Below, one piece after another: positions 52,799-61,805 of a stretch of 64,000 bases of DNA. Numbering within the stretch: position 1 is the stretch's first letter; every line of letters starts with the position of its first letter. Source of the DNA: an uncultured Oscillospiraceae bacterium (GTDB lineage Bacteria; Bacillota; Clostridia; Oscillospirales; Ruminococcaceae); the NCBI GenBank assembly GCA_910579125.1, contig CAJTTH010000009.1, positions 9,119-73,118 on the forward strand, given 5' to 3'. A program made the position numbers and the translations under genes. Under the pieces are notes generated by a model that saw only the letters and a list, made by a program, of their open reading frames with translations, did no database searches and was not told the DNA's origin.

Positions 52799-52813
52799 TT
52801 TCTTCTCCATTCG

Positions 52814-53605
52814 TCAATTATAATCACACAAAAAGCCCATGGATTTCGGGTATGTCTTACGTTGAAAGAGCGTGTCGATACCCCACGCGGCGGCAACATC
52901 GAGAACGTTCTGCTCATCGGGAAAATCGTAGTCATCCCAATCCGCCTCGCTGTCCGGCAGCAAGTTAGTAAGCCCAAGTTCCGTTTCCTCGGAAGTGACC
53001 GCGCCCTTGTTCAGCAGCACCTCTCCTGTATCGCCACAGTAACCGTAGCCGCGTACCATTTCGCCGCCGACGTACCTTACCCACGCGTGATATTCAACAA
53101 CGCGGTGTGTGCTGAAAAACTGCAGCTCGGAGAACTTTTTTGCAAGCTCGTCGAGACGCGCGGGGTCGGTATCAAGAATATCCGTTCCCCAAGCCGCAAC
53201 AAGCACATAACCGTCCAGCACGGGCGACACGAACACGCCTCTGTTGCCGTAAACGCCGTCGTTCCAGTTGCATACGCGCGGGTTCTTTAAGCCGACCTTT
53301 TCGATCACCTCCTCGGGCGAGCTTGCTTTGACGCACAGCCACGAGTTTTTGTACCCGAACGGCACGGGCTTGTCGGGAACGACCTGCGCGGCGGACACAT
53401 TAATTCGCGGAGGCGCGTTGCCTGTGCCGTCCGACTGACTTGCCGATATCCCCGACAGCGCCGAATTTGCGGCGCTTGACCAACTTGACGCGCCCGCAGA
53501 ACTTTTGGCGCTTGCGGCGTTCGCTTTATCCGCGCTTTTGGGTTCGGCATTAAGCCCCATGCCGTCCGTAAATGCCTTGACCAGTTCCTTAAAAAAATTC
53601 GGCAT
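52814..53605 (-). CDS. Unrecognised protein, tandem paralogue
   Basis: A 263-residue protein with an Ala/Ser-rich N-terminal segment (about 20-70) and the same domain as the downstream gene: P-V-P-F-G-Y-K-N-S-W-L-C-V-K, F-V-S-P-V-L-D-G-Y-V-L-V, F-S-T-H-R-V-V-E-Y-H-A-W, R-G-Y-G-Y-C-G, A-A-A-W-G-I-D. GAGGTAACT precedes the ATG. The two probably arose by duplication, with identity highest in the core and lowest at the N-terminus. They are followed by, and co-directional with, a HAD phosphatase gene upstream. No function is assigned. Confidence 0.75.
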   Translation of the reverse strand: MPNFFKELVKAFTDGMGLNAEPKSADKANAASAKSSAGASSWSSAANSALSGISASQSDGTGNAPPRINVSAAQVVPDKPVPFGYKNSWLCVKASSPEEVIEKVGLKNPRVCNWNDGVYGNRGVFVSPVLDGYVLVAAWGTDILDTDPARLDELAKKFSELQFFSTHRVVEYHAWVRYVGGEMVRGYGYCGDTGEVLLNKGAVTSEETELGLTNLLPDSEADWDDYDFPDEQNVLDVAAAWGIDTLFQRKTYPKSMGFLCDYN

Positions 53606-53612
53606 AGTTACC

Positions 53613-54425
53613 TCACAATTTTTCGATATAGTCGATGACCTCGGCTATCGCGCCGCTGTTGTTGTCGCAGACGATAATGTCCGCAGCCGTCTTTACACTC
53701 GGCTGAGCGCTCGCTACCGCGGCGCCGAGATCTGCCTTTTGTATCATTGCCGTATCGTTCATATAGTCGCCCGACGCCACCGAGAACCTGTCCTCTGCGT
53801 GCAGCAGACGTATCAGCTCCGCGAAGCCGCGCGACTTGTCAACTCCGCTTGGCAGACACTCAAAATAATGCGGCGCGGAACGCACCCACTGCGCGTCCCC
53901 GAAATCGCTGCTGCCGCGAACCGCCCTTTCCACCTCGTCAAGCTCGTCGGGAGGCGCGGCTATCACGAATTTCAGCCAGCCGCCCTCGGGTATTTCGTCA
54001 AGCGGACGGCGGTCGGGGGTGACGCTCTCCATTTCCAGATGCTCACGCTCGGTTTCGTTCAGGAACGGCACGAAAACTGTATGCTGATGCAGCACCTCGA
54101 AGCCGAGCCTGTTTGGGAACATATCGTTTATTCTGCGAATATATTCGCGTGCCTGAGAGCCTATCTCGCACTGCCAAAGGAACCTGTCCTGTTTAAAGTC
54201 AAACACGCCCGCGCCGTTGAACAGCACCGACGGTATATCCAGATGAAGCACGTCCTCGACTATTCGCCTTGCCATTGCCCAGCCGCGACCCGTCGCCGTC
54301 GTGAACAGTCCGCCGCCCGCGCGGAAACGCTCTATCGCCGCCATATCGCGGTCGAGAATGCGCTTATCGTCGGTCAACAGCGTACCGTCAAGGTCGGTCA
54401 TATAAATCACCTTGCCGAAATCCAT
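53613..54425 (-). CDS. Cof-type HAD-superfamily phosphatase
   Basis: This 270-residue protein begins with HAD motif I (Y-M-T-D-L-D-G-T-L-L), then motif II T-T-A-T-G-R-G, a C2 cap, and motif IV G-D-Y-M-N-D-T-A-M. I use the ATG at 54425, which has GGAGG seven bases upstream; the TTG at 54431 is too close to that site. It is likely a sugar-phosphate or nucleotide phosphatase. It is 7 bases from the unrecognised tandem paralogue gene. Confidence 0.92.
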   Translation of the reverse strand: MDFGKVIYMTDLDGTLLTDDKRILDRDMAAIERFRAGGGLFTTATGRGWAMARRIVEDVLHLDIPSVLFNGAGVFDFKQDRFLWQCEIGSQAREYIRRINDMFPNRLGFEVLHQHTVFVPFLNETEREHLEMESVTPDRRPLDEIPEGGWLKFVIAAPPDELDEVERAVRGSSDFGDAQWVRSAPHYFECLPSGVDKSRGFAELIRLLHAEDRFSVASGDYMNDTAMIQKADLGAAVASAQPSVKTAADIIVCDNNSGAIAEVIDYIEKL

Positions 54426-54462
54426 ATCCAAACCTCCGCTCCCGTGTTATACGGATAATTTT

Positions 54463-55215
54463 TCACAGCCTCAGCCAATCGTCCATATTGTAGTTCACCC
54501 AAATGTCGGACTTCCCCGCCTTTTCCAAACGGTTTGCCAACGGATCATACCGCCTGCCGTTTCTGTCAAGTATCCCCGAAAATCGCTCCAAGCGCTCCAT
54601 ACGAAGCAAAACGTCCGCAATTTTTGTTCCGCTGAGCTTGTCCGCCGCCAGCGTGAAATCAAGATATCGTATAGCCGACCGCGCCAAGCTCTCAATATCG
54701 TTCAGCTTGTGCAGTTCATAGATTTTCAGTCCGAGCAAATTCGGCATTTTCCCGAAATCGGGCAGGCTCTCCACTGCGGGCAGTGAACATAAAAACAGCT
54801 TGCGAAGCCCCGAAACCTTCTCCAAAAACGACAAGTCGGAAACCTTACGCATTTCCTCAAGCGCAAGGTATTCCAGATTCTCGGTAAGTAATCCCTCAAA
54901 GCCCTTGTTCAACCTATCATAAACCGTAAGACTTTTTACTTTAGGAATCCGCACATTTGTAAGCTCCGCGTCCGATGTGATCTTTATTGTCAAACGATCA
55001 AGCGACTTCAGCTCCGATATTCCGTCAACGTTCGCGAAATTCCCGTTGATAAACAGCGTCTCAACATTCGGATAGTCGGTCAACAAACTTAAATCGGCAT
55101 TCTTGTTGTCGGTATAAACACAAAGATCTTTCACTTCCTTGGGGTTTTGACCAAGAAGATTTACCGTAGTTTCTTTTTTTCCGATCTTCACGGTAGGATT
55201 GCTGATCTCAAACAT
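54463..55215 (-). CDS. Leucine-rich-repeat protein
   Basis: This 250-residue cytoplasmic protein has irregular leucine-rich repeats over about residues 30-190 (for example L-K-S-L-D-R-L-T-I-K-I, L-E-Y-L-A-L-E-E-M, L-L-G-L-K-I-Y-E-L). There is no signal peptide. It probably binds another protein. Its gene lies directly after rluD on the same strand (2 bases between), so it may be expressed with that operon. The specific function is unknown. Confidence 0.7.
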   Translation of the reverse strand: MFEISNPTVKIGKKETTVNLLGQNPKEVKDLCVYTDNKNADLSLLTDYPNVETLFINGNFANVDGISELKSLDRLTIKITSDAELTNVRIPKVKSLTVYDRLNKGFEGLLTENLEYLALEEMRKVSDLSFLEKVSGLRKLFLCSLPAVESLPDFGKMPNLLGLKIYELHKLNDIESLARSAIRYLDFTLAADKLSGTKIADVLLRMERLERFSGILDRNGRRYDPLANRLEKAGKSDIWVNYNMDDWLRL

Positions 55216-55216
55216 C

Positions 55217-56113
55217 TCACACCTCTATGCTTCTGAGAAATTTCACAAAATATTCGGGCAGCTCCGAGTCGAATTCCATATACTCGCCCGTCCTCGGGTG
55301 AACAAACCCGATTTTTTTCGCGTGCAGACACTGTCCGTTCAGCCATTTCGGCTTGCCGCTGCCGTATACCTCGTCGCCCGCGACGGGGTGTCCGATGTAG
55401 CTCATGTGCACGCGTATCTGATGCGTTCTCCCCGTTTCGAGCCAAACCGCCAGATGCGTGTAGCCTGCGTAATTACGTATCACGGTGTAATGCGTTACCG
55501 CCTCGCGCGAGTTTTCTTGGGTCACACACATACGCTTGCGGTCGGTCTTGTGCCGCCCTATGGGAGCGTTCACCGTGCCGTTCTCCTTTATGCAGCCTGT
55601 CACGACCGCGCTGTATTCGCGCGTGAACGTGTGTGCCTTTATCTGCTCGGATAACCCGATGTGTGTGAGATCATTCTTCGCGACCATTAGCAGCCCGCTC
55701 GTGTCCTTATCAATTCGGTGAACTATCCCGGGGCGTATCTCGCCGTTTATCCCCGACAGGCTCCCGCCGCAGTGAAACATCAGCGCGTTGACCAATGTTC
55801 CCGAATAATGTCCGACCGCCGGGTGAACTACCATGCCCTTTGGCTTGTTCACCACGAGCAAGTCTGCGTCCTCGTAAACGATCTCGATTGGGATATCCTC
55901 GGGGAGAATATCGGCATTCTGCGGCTCGGGGAGCGAGACCGCCACCTCCGCGCCCTCGGACGGAACGTCCTTTTTGCCGCACGGTTTGCCGTTTACGGTA
56001 ACGTTTCCCAGCTCTATCAGCTTTACCGCCGCGCTGCGTGAAAGCTCGGTGCTATCGGATATCAGTTTATCAAGACGGCAGCCGCCCGCCGCGTTAAACC
56101 TTATCGTCTCCAT
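55217..56113 (-). CDS. rluD: RluA-family rRNA pseudouridine synthase (RluD-like)
   Basis: This 298-residue enzyme converts uridine to pseudouridine in 23S rRNA. An N-terminal S4 RNA-binding domain (about 10-75) is followed by the catalytic core with H-R-I-D-K-D-T-S-G-L-L, whose first Asp is catalytic, and Y-E-D-A-D-L-L-V-V-N-K-P-K-G. It overlaps lspA by 20 bases, as is common in the Firmicutes lspA-rluD pair. Confidence 0.95.
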   Translation of the reverse strand: METIRFNAAGGCRLDKLISDSTELSRSAAVKLIELGNVTVNGKPCGKKDVPSEGAEVAVSLPEPQNADILPEDIPIEIVYEDADLLVVNKPKGMVVHPAVGHYSGTLVNALMFHCGGSLSGINGEIRPGIVHRIDKDTSGLLMVAKNDLTHIGLSEQIKAHTFTREYSAVVTGCIKENGTVNAPIGRHKTDRKRMCVTQENSREAVTHYTVIRNYAGYTHLAVWLETGRTHQIRVHMSYIGHPVAGDEVYGSGKPKWLNGQCLHAKKIGFVHPRTGEYMEFDSELPEYFVKFLRSIEV

Positions 56114-56618
56114 TACTCTCCTCGGCAGAAATCTCCGCCTTTTTCTTTTTGCGGTTCTTTATCTCGTCGCAGATCACGGCGATCATAAACAATATCGCGC
56201 CGCAGACCGCGCATATATCGGCAACGTTGAATATCGGGAAATTTATCAGCCGAAAATCAATAAAATCCACAACCAGTCCGTCGTTGAAAATGCGGTCGAT
56301 AAGATTGCCCGCGCCGCCGCTCAGAATAAGCCCCACAGCAGCAACGTAAACAGGGCGCTTGACCTTTTTGAAGATCAACACATACAACAAAAAGAGAATT
56401 ACCAGAGAGGTGAACACGATCAGCAGCCATCTCTGTCCCTTAAGTTTGCTGAAAGCCGCACCGTCGTTCAAGCAGTAATAGACGTTCAGAACCTCGGTAT
56501 CGCCGAATTTAATGATATGAATAGTGTCCTTCAGCTTCATGTTCGCAACTACAAGATTTTTCGTGATCCTGTCAACGCCGACCAGCAGAGCCGCTATCAA
56601 TAGCCAGATGTATTGCAA
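56094..56618 (-). CDS. lspA: Lipoprotein signal peptidase II
   Basis: This 174-residue membrane aspartyl protease cleaves signal peptides of diacylated prolipoproteins. It has four membrane segments, the N-D-G-A-A-F motif, and the two catalytic Asp residues in G-N-L-I-D-R and F-N-V-A-D-I. A charged tail of about 25 residues follows. Many lipoproteins in this window would be its substrates. It sits between ileS and rluD as in other Firmicutes. Confidence 0.96.
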   Translation of the reverse strand: MQYIWLLIAALLVGVDRITKNLVVANMKLKDTIHIIKFGDTEVLNVYYCLNDGAAFSKLKGQRWLLIVFTSLVILFLLYVLIFKKVKRPVYVAAVGLILSGGAGNLIDRIFNDGLVVDFIDFRLINFPIFNVADICAVCGAILFMIAVICDEIKNRKKKKAEISAEESNGDDKV

Positions 56619-56692
56619 GTAAAATTCCCCATTTCATGCCTAAATTTATCCGTTTTGTACATATATCTCTTTCTTTTCATAAACACAAAAAT

Positions 56693-56722
56693 CGGGAAGG
56701 GGAAAATACCCCTCCCTGATCC
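56693..56722 (-). terminator. Terminator after ileS
   Basis: On the minus strand GGGAGGGG and CCCCTTCCC form a stem with a TATTTT loop, followed by GATTTTTG. Confidence 0.8.
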
Positions 56723-56730
56723 TTTATTGC

Positions 56731-59541
56731 TTATTCAAAATGCGTTCTGATAACGTCCGCACAGCGCCTGCAGAGGTTCGGGTATTTGCTGTCGCTGCCG
56801 ACCGTATCGTCGAACTTCCAGCAGCGCTCACAAGCGCAGCCTGTCTTTTTCGTTACTGTAACGGAGCAGACAGCGCCCTTGTATTCGCCCTCGCCGTCTG
56901 CGTCCACCTTAACGCCCGATACGATACAAGCGTCCGCAAGCTCGTTTTCGAGTGCCTTTACGCTCTCGTCGGAGGTGAATATCTCAACCATAGCCTCAAG
57001 CGACTTACCAATAACCTTATCGGCGCGCTTAAGCTCAAGCGCCGCCAGAACGTCGTCGCGTACCGCGTGTATCTTCGCCCACTTCTCCTCGTCGGCGGTA
57101 ACACCCGTCTTTTCGGGCATCTGGTTGAAGATGACCGAGCGCAGATCATCGTCCTTTTTGTGCGGCATAAACTGCCAGATCTCGTCGGCGGTGTAGCACA
57201 GGATTGGTGCTATCAGCCGCACTAGCGAATCGAGGATAACGTACATCGCAGTCTGTACGGACTTTCTCGCGGGAGAATCCGCAGCCTCGCAATATAGCGT
57301 ATCCTTGACGATATCAAGATAGAAGTTCGACATATCCACAACGCAAAAACTGATAAGCGCGTGATAAGCGAGGTAGTAGTCGAACGCCTCATACGATGCC
57401 TTAACCTTTTCAATTACCTCATCAAGCCGCGCGAGCGCCCACTTGTCAAGCTCGCGGAGCTTGTCAAAATCTACCATTTCGGTGTTCGGGTCGAAACCCT
57501 TGCTGTCGCCGAGATTACCGAGAATATAACGCGCGGTGTTGCGAATCTTGCGGTAGCTCTCGGAAAGCTGCTTGAGCATATCCTTGGAAACACGGATATC
57601 CGCATGATAATCGAGCGAAGCCACCCAAAGGCGCAGAACGTCCGCGCCGAAGTCCTTGATGACCTCCTCGGGGAAAATCTGGTTGCCCTTGGATTTGTGC
57701 ATCTGCTGACCGTTTCCGTCGACTACCCAGCCATGCGTGCAGACCGCCTTGTAAGGCGCTTGTCCCGTAGTCGCGATGGACGTTAGCAGGCTAGACTGGA
57801 ACCAGCCGCGGTACTGGTCGCAGCCCTCAAGGTACATATCCGCGGGCCACGAAAGCTCGGGGCGCTCCTTGAGAACAGCTGCGTGCGTACAGCCGCTGTC
57901 GAACCAAACGTCGAAAATATCCATTTCCTTGCGGAATTTACCGCAGCCGCACTCGCATTTAACGTCTGCGGGAATAAACTCGCTTGCGTCCTTTGCGTAC
58001 CATGCGTCTGAGCTTTCCGCTCTGAACAGGTCGGAAATAGCTTTTATCGTGGTGTCGTTGATAATAGTTTTGCCGCAATCCTCACAGTAAAGAATGGGAA
58101 TAGGCACGCCCCATCGTCTCTGGCGTGAAATGCACCAGTCGGAGCGCATATTGACCATGTTCTTTATACGCTCCTCGCCCCACTCGGGAATCCACTGTAC
58201 GCCCTCAATAGCCTTGATCGTCTCGGGCTTGAACATATCCACATTGCAGAACCACTGGTCAGTCGCACGATAAATTATCGGCTCGTGGCAGCGCCAACAG
58301 TGCGGATACGGGTGAACTATCTTCTGCATAGCGAGCAGCGTGTTGTCATTCTCCAGCCGCTGCGCGATCTCCTTGTTAGCGTCCGCGGTCTTTAACCCCG
58401 CGAACTCGCCCGCCTCGTCGGTGAGCACGCCCTTTGCGTCAACGGGTACGATAATGCTGAACATTCCCTTGTACTCGGGCTTCATGCAGACCTCGAAGTC
58501 CTCCACGCCGAAGCCCGGCGCGGTATGAACACAGCCTGTGCCGCTGTCAAGCGTAACATGATTTCCCACGATAACCGGGGAACGTCTTGGCAGGAACGGG
58601 TGGTCGGTCTCAATAAGCTCAAGATCGCTGCCCTTGAAACTGCCGACAGTGCTGTATTTCGTGATACCTGCGGCGCTCATCACCGTATCAACGAGTTCCT
58701 TAGCCATAAGCAGATACTCGCCGTTGGACTTGCTTTCCTCGTCCTCGACCTTGACGAACGTATACTCGTAGTTAGGTCCGAGACAGATAGCGAGGTTGCC
58801 GGGGAGCGTCCATGTGGTGGTCGTCCATATAACGACGAACGCCTTTTTGAGATCCATCCCGAGGTCGCCGAACTTGCCCTTGTCGTCAACAAGCGGAAAC
58901 TTAACATAAATGGAATAGCAAGGATCGTCCTGATACTCGATCTCCGCCTCGGCAAGTGCGGTGTTGCAGTCCGCGCACCAGTAAACGGGCTTCAGACCCT
59001 TGTAGATGTAGCCCTTTTTGTACATCTCGCCGAAAACCTCTACCTGCTTCGCCTCAAAAGCGGGATTTATGGTGAGATAGGGGTCGTCAAAATCGCCCCA
59101 TACGCCGAGACGCTTGAACTGCGCCTTCTGGTCATCAAGACAGGAAAGCGCGAACTGACGGCAGCTCTTGCGCAGCTCCACGGGATCAACCACGCCGCTG
59201 TCAACATCAAGTTGCTTTATCGCCTTAAGCTCAATAGGCAGACCGTGGCAGTCCCAGCCGGGAACGTAATTCGCGTTGTAGCCCGTCATAGCCTTGTATT
59301 TTACGATAATATCCTTTAGCACCTTGTTGAGCGCGGTGCCGAGGTGAATGTTTCCATTTGCGTAGGGAGGACCATCGTGCAAAGTGTAAGGCTTTTTCCC
59401 CTTGTTCTTCTCCGCAAGCGCGTAGTACATACGCTCGCTCTCCCACTTCGCCAACATTTCCGGCTCTCTCTTGGGCAGATTGCCGCGCATCGGAAACTCG
59501 GTCTGCGGCAGATTTACCGTACTGTTAAGATCCACTGACAT
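56731..59541 (-). CDS. ileS: Isoleucyl-tRNA synthetase
   Basis: This 936-residue class I synthetase charges tRNA-Ile. The HIGH motif is in P-Y-A-N-G-N-I-H-L-G, the KMSKS equivalent is M-H-K-S-K-G-N, the CP1 editing domain is present, and the C-terminal zinc finger reads C-E-R-C-W-K-F ... C-R-R-C-A-D. Length is normal for bacterial IleS of the zinc-bearing type. It is preceded by divIVA with 33 bases between, so no T-box leader can fit. Regulation is probably through the operon. Confidence 0.98.
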   Translation of the reverse strand: MSVDLNSTVNLPQTEFPMRGNLPKREPEMLAKWESERMYYALAEKNKGKKPYTLHDGPPYANGNIHLGTALNKVLKDIIVKYKAMTGYNANYVPGWDCHGLPIELKAIKQLDVDSGVVDPVELRKSCRQFALSCLDDQKAQFKRLGVWGDFDDPYLTINPAFEAKQVEVFGEMYKKGYIYKGLKPVYWCADCNTALAEAEIEYQDDPCYSIYVKFPLVDDKGKFGDLGMDLKKAFVVIWTTTTWTLPGNLAICLGPNYEYTFVKVEDEESKSNGEYLLMAKELVDTVMSAAGITKYSTVGSFKGSDLELIETDHPFLPRRSPVIVGNHVTLDSGTGCVHTAPGFGVEDFEVCMKPEYKGMFSIIVPVDAKGVLTDEAGEFAGLKTADANKEIAQRLENDNTLLAMQKIVHPYPHCWRCHEPIIYRATDQWFCNVDMFKPETIKAIEGVQWIPEWGEERIKNMVNMRSDWCISRQRRWGVPIPILYCEDCGKTIINDTTIKAISDLFRAESSDAWYAKDASEFIPADVKCECGCGKFRKEMDIFDVWFDSGCTHAAVLKERPELSWPADMYLEGCDQYRGWFQSSLLTSIATTGQAPYKAVCTHGWVVDGNGQQMHKSKGNQIFPEEVIKDFGADVLRLWVASLDYHADIRVSKDMLKQLSESYRKIRNTARYILGNLGDSKGFDPNTEMVDFDKLRELDKWALARLDEVIEKVKASYEAFDYYLAYHALISFCVVDMSNFYLDIVKDTLYCEAADSPARKSVQTAMYVILDSLVRLIAPILCYTADEIWQFMPHKKDDDLRSVIFNQMPEKTGVTADEEKWAKIHAVRDDVLAALELKRADKVIGKSLEAMVEIFTSDESVKALENELADACIVSGVKVDADGEGEYKGAVCSVTVTKKTGCACERCWKFDDTVGSDSKYPNLCRRCADVIRTHFE

Positions 59542-59573
59542 AATGTCTCTCCTTGGTTTTGTTTTTATATATT

Positions 59574-60455
59574 TTATTTATTGTTCTTTCCGAACTGGAG
59601 CTTTCCGTGACTTGCGGTAGCCTCTTCGGGTGACTTGAAAAACGGCAGATTGCTGTCCTTGCCGTCCGCGGGTTTCTTCTCCTCAGCGGGCTTGGCAACG
59701 GGTTTCTCGACCGGCTTTTCGGCAGGCTTCTCCGCGGGCTTGGGGGCGGTGGGCTTTTGAGGTGCGGGCTTGGGCTTTTGAGCCGCAGCCTTTGCGGCAG
59801 CTGCCGCCGCTTGCTTTTTGCGCTCCGCCTCGCGCTTCTCAACTTCCTCTGCAGTCTTCTTTATATAATCGTTCTCGCACTTTTCGGGGAGTGCCTCAAT
59901 AAGCGCGATATGCTCCTTGTAGCCCGTGAGCAGCTTCGTTCTGTATTCGAGAACCTCTTTTCTTGTCTGCTGGAGAATATTCTCTTGTATCTCTTGCTGT
60001 CTGTCCATAGCAGCCTTTATCTCGGCAGCCTTGTTGTTTGCGTCGCCGATTATCTTAGCGGCAGCAGCGTCAGCATCGGCGCGTGTTTTCCTGGAGTATT
60101 CGTCCGCGTCATTGACAAGTCTCTCCGACTTCGTTTTCGCGTCGGCAAGCTGCTTGGTCACGGTCTCGTTGGTCTCCTTGGTGAGCTTCTCGGCGGAAGC
60201 CTTGGACTCCGCGACGATAGCGTTACCTTGCTTCTGAGCCACGAGCAGCGCGTCTCTGAGCGCATCCTCGTCGTCGCGGTACTCGCGTATCTTGTCCGCT
60301 AAGACCTCGAGCTTGCGCTCAAGCTCGCCCTTATCCTTCTGGAGCTGCGCGAACTCGTCGGAGACCTCTTTCAGATACTCATCTACATCGTCGGGCTTAT
60401 ATCCGTTAAAAGCCGCCTTTTCAAATTTTTTAGTAACGATTTCCTTTGCGTTCAT
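59574..60455 (-). CDS. divIVA: DivIVA-domain cell-division protein
   Basis: This 293-residue coiled-coil protein starts with the membrane-curvature-binding DivIVA motif (K-K-F-E-K-A-A-F-N-G-Y-K-P-D-D-V-D-E-Y-L). Long coiled coil runs to about residue 205, followed by a Lys/Pro/Ala/Glu low-complexity tail with repeated K-P-A-E-K-P units (about 210-275), and an ending K-L-Q-F-G-K. DivIVA marks cell poles and division sites in Firmicutes. The proline-rich tail is longer than in B. subtilis. It lies in the sepF-ylmH-divIVA-ileS block. Confidence 0.92.
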   Translation of the reverse strand: MNAKEIVTKKFEKAAFNGYKPDDVDEYLKEVSDEFAQLQKDKGELERKLEVLADKIREYRDDEDALRDALLVAQKQGNAIVAESKASAEKLTKETNETVTKQLADAKTKSERLVNDADEYSRKTRADADAAAAKIIGDANNKAAEIKAAMDRQQEIQENILQQTRKEVLEYRTKLLTGYKEHIALIEALPEKCENDYIKKTAEEVEKREAERKKQAAAAAAKAAAQKPKPAPQKPTAPKPAEKPAEKPVEKPVAKPAEEKKPADGKDSNLPFFKSPEEATASHGKLQFGKNNK

Positions 60456-60574
60456 TTTATCTTCCCTTCCAATTTACCGCAGGATACCCTGCCGTGTCCA
60501 AATCCCGATGCTTAGCCGCGCTTACGAAAGATCCCCCGTATACACAGCGCCGCCGTAACGCCTTTCGACGTTCA

Positions 60575-61342
60575 CTATATATATTTATATATAACAACAC
60601 GAAGCCTGCCTTTTTTGGTTTCCCCGACAATTTCCGACAATCGGAATCTGCCAAAGCCGCGTATTGAAATAACCGTATTTTCTTTGACCATTGTGCTTAC
60701 ATTAAGACACACCGAAAAATCCGCACTAACCTGTCCGGATTTTACCAGCAACGCGGATTTCTCCCTTGAAGTATTGGTACACGCGCCCACAACGCAATCC
60801 AGCCTCATTGACGCTATTGCAGCCTTTATCCTCTCAAATTCTGCTCTTGGCAGTTCTCTTGTAATTCCGCGCTCCGAGCGCACTCCGACACGTCCTATCT
60901 TCATCAGACCCGCGACGATCTCCGCCGCCGCATCAAGACAGAACACGACCGCATGATCCTCTGCGACCAGAATATCACCCACAACGTCTCGCTCAAGCCC
61001 CGCCGCAATAATCGCTCCAAGGAAATCGCGGTGCGAGAGCTTATCAACGCTGCGGAAAGAAAACGTAACGGCGCACACGGGAAACAGCTCCTCATGCGGC
61101 AGCTCTTCGGCATACGTTCCCTCGAAGAAACCGCATACCGTTCTCGCCGCGCCGTCATATCCTCCGTAAAAAAACGGCTTCGAGCCTCCTGTCTGCGCCG
61201 CGCCCAGCCCTGCCACAACCGCCTCTCGCTCGTTTAGGAAACGGGAAAAACGCGGCACTCCCGTTTTGCGGCTCAATGCCGACAAATCGGAAATATGCGC
61301 ACACAGAAAACGCTCCTCATCGTTTGCAATTTGCGTGATCAC
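60575..61342 (-). CDS. ylmH: YlmH-like S4-domain RNA-binding protein
   Basis: This 255-residue protein matches YlmH: a helical N-terminal region, a central alpha/beta part (about 50-180), and a C-terminal S4 RNA-binding domain (about 180-245: S-R-E-K-S-A-L-L-V-K-S-G-Q-V-S-A-D-F). YlmH-type proteins act in ribosome quality control or rescue and are conserved in Gram-positives. The gene starts with GTG two codons after the sepF stop, and the sepF-ylmH-divIVA order is the Firmicutes standard. Confidence 0.9.
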   Translation of the reverse strand: MITQIANDEERFLCAHISDLSALSRKTGVPRFSRFLNEREAVVAGLGAAQTGGSKPFFYGGYDGAARTVCGFFEGTYAEELPHEELFPVCAVTFSFRSVDKLSHRDFLGAIIAAGLERDVVGDILVAEDHAVVFCLDAAAEIVAGLMKIGRVGVRSERGITRELPRAEFERIKAAIASMRLDCVVGACTNTSREKSALLVKSGQVSADFSVCLNVSTMVKENTVISIRGFGRFRLSEIVGETKKGRLRVVIYKYI

Positions 61343-61345
61343 TTA

Positions 61346-61789
61346 TCACTCGTCAATACTGTTGATCCAGTCAACATTCTTGGGTGCTACGGCGTAGCAG
61401 CAGGTGTCCACCTTTTTAATTCTGCCCTCGAAAGCCGCGGCAACGCCCGTCATAAAATCTACAATTCTCGTGCCGATCTCCTGGTCGATACCGTTAAGGT
61501 TCAAAAAGATAATCGTGCCCTCGCGAAGCATATCGACCGCACCGTTCATAACATCCTCGTATTTTGCGGGTTTCATAATGAACAGCTTGGGCGCACCCGA
61601 CGCACTGTGCATATTAATGATCTTGGAACTGCTGTTGTTTCCATAAGAGCCGGAATAATCGGAATATCCCGATGAATACGCCTCCTCATCCGTCACAGCC
61701 GAGGAAGAGGTGTCGTATCCCTCCTCATAGTCCATAAAGCCCTCGTTCTCGTCCCCCGTACCGAAGATGCTCTTCAAAAAATTTGCCAT
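61346..61789 (-). CDS. sepF: Cell-division protein SepF
   Basis: This 147-residue protein has an N-terminal amphipathic membrane-binding helix (M-A-N-F-L-K-S-I-F-G), an acidic Ser/Tyr/Asp-rich linker (about 12-52), and the SepF core (about 62-147) with R-E-G-T-I-I-F-L-N-L. It anchors FtsZ filaments to the membrane and shapes the septum. GGAGGAAAT precedes the ATG. The linker is longer than in B. subtilis SepF. Confidence 0.95.
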   Translation of the reverse strand: MANFLKSIFGTGDENEGFMDYEEGYDTSSSAVTDEEAYSSGYSDYSGSYGNNSSSKIINMHSASGAPKLFIMKPAKYEDVMNGAVDMLREGTIIFLNLNGIDQEIGTRIVDFMTGVAAAFEGRIKKVDTCCYAVAPKNVDWINSIDE

Positions 61790-61805
61790 TTTAATTTCCT
61801 CCCAA

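Noticed and set aside
59542..59573. T-box leader upstream of ileS
   Set aside because: Only 33 bases separate divIVA and ileS, too few for a T-box, and no AGGGTGGNACCGCG-like sequence is present.
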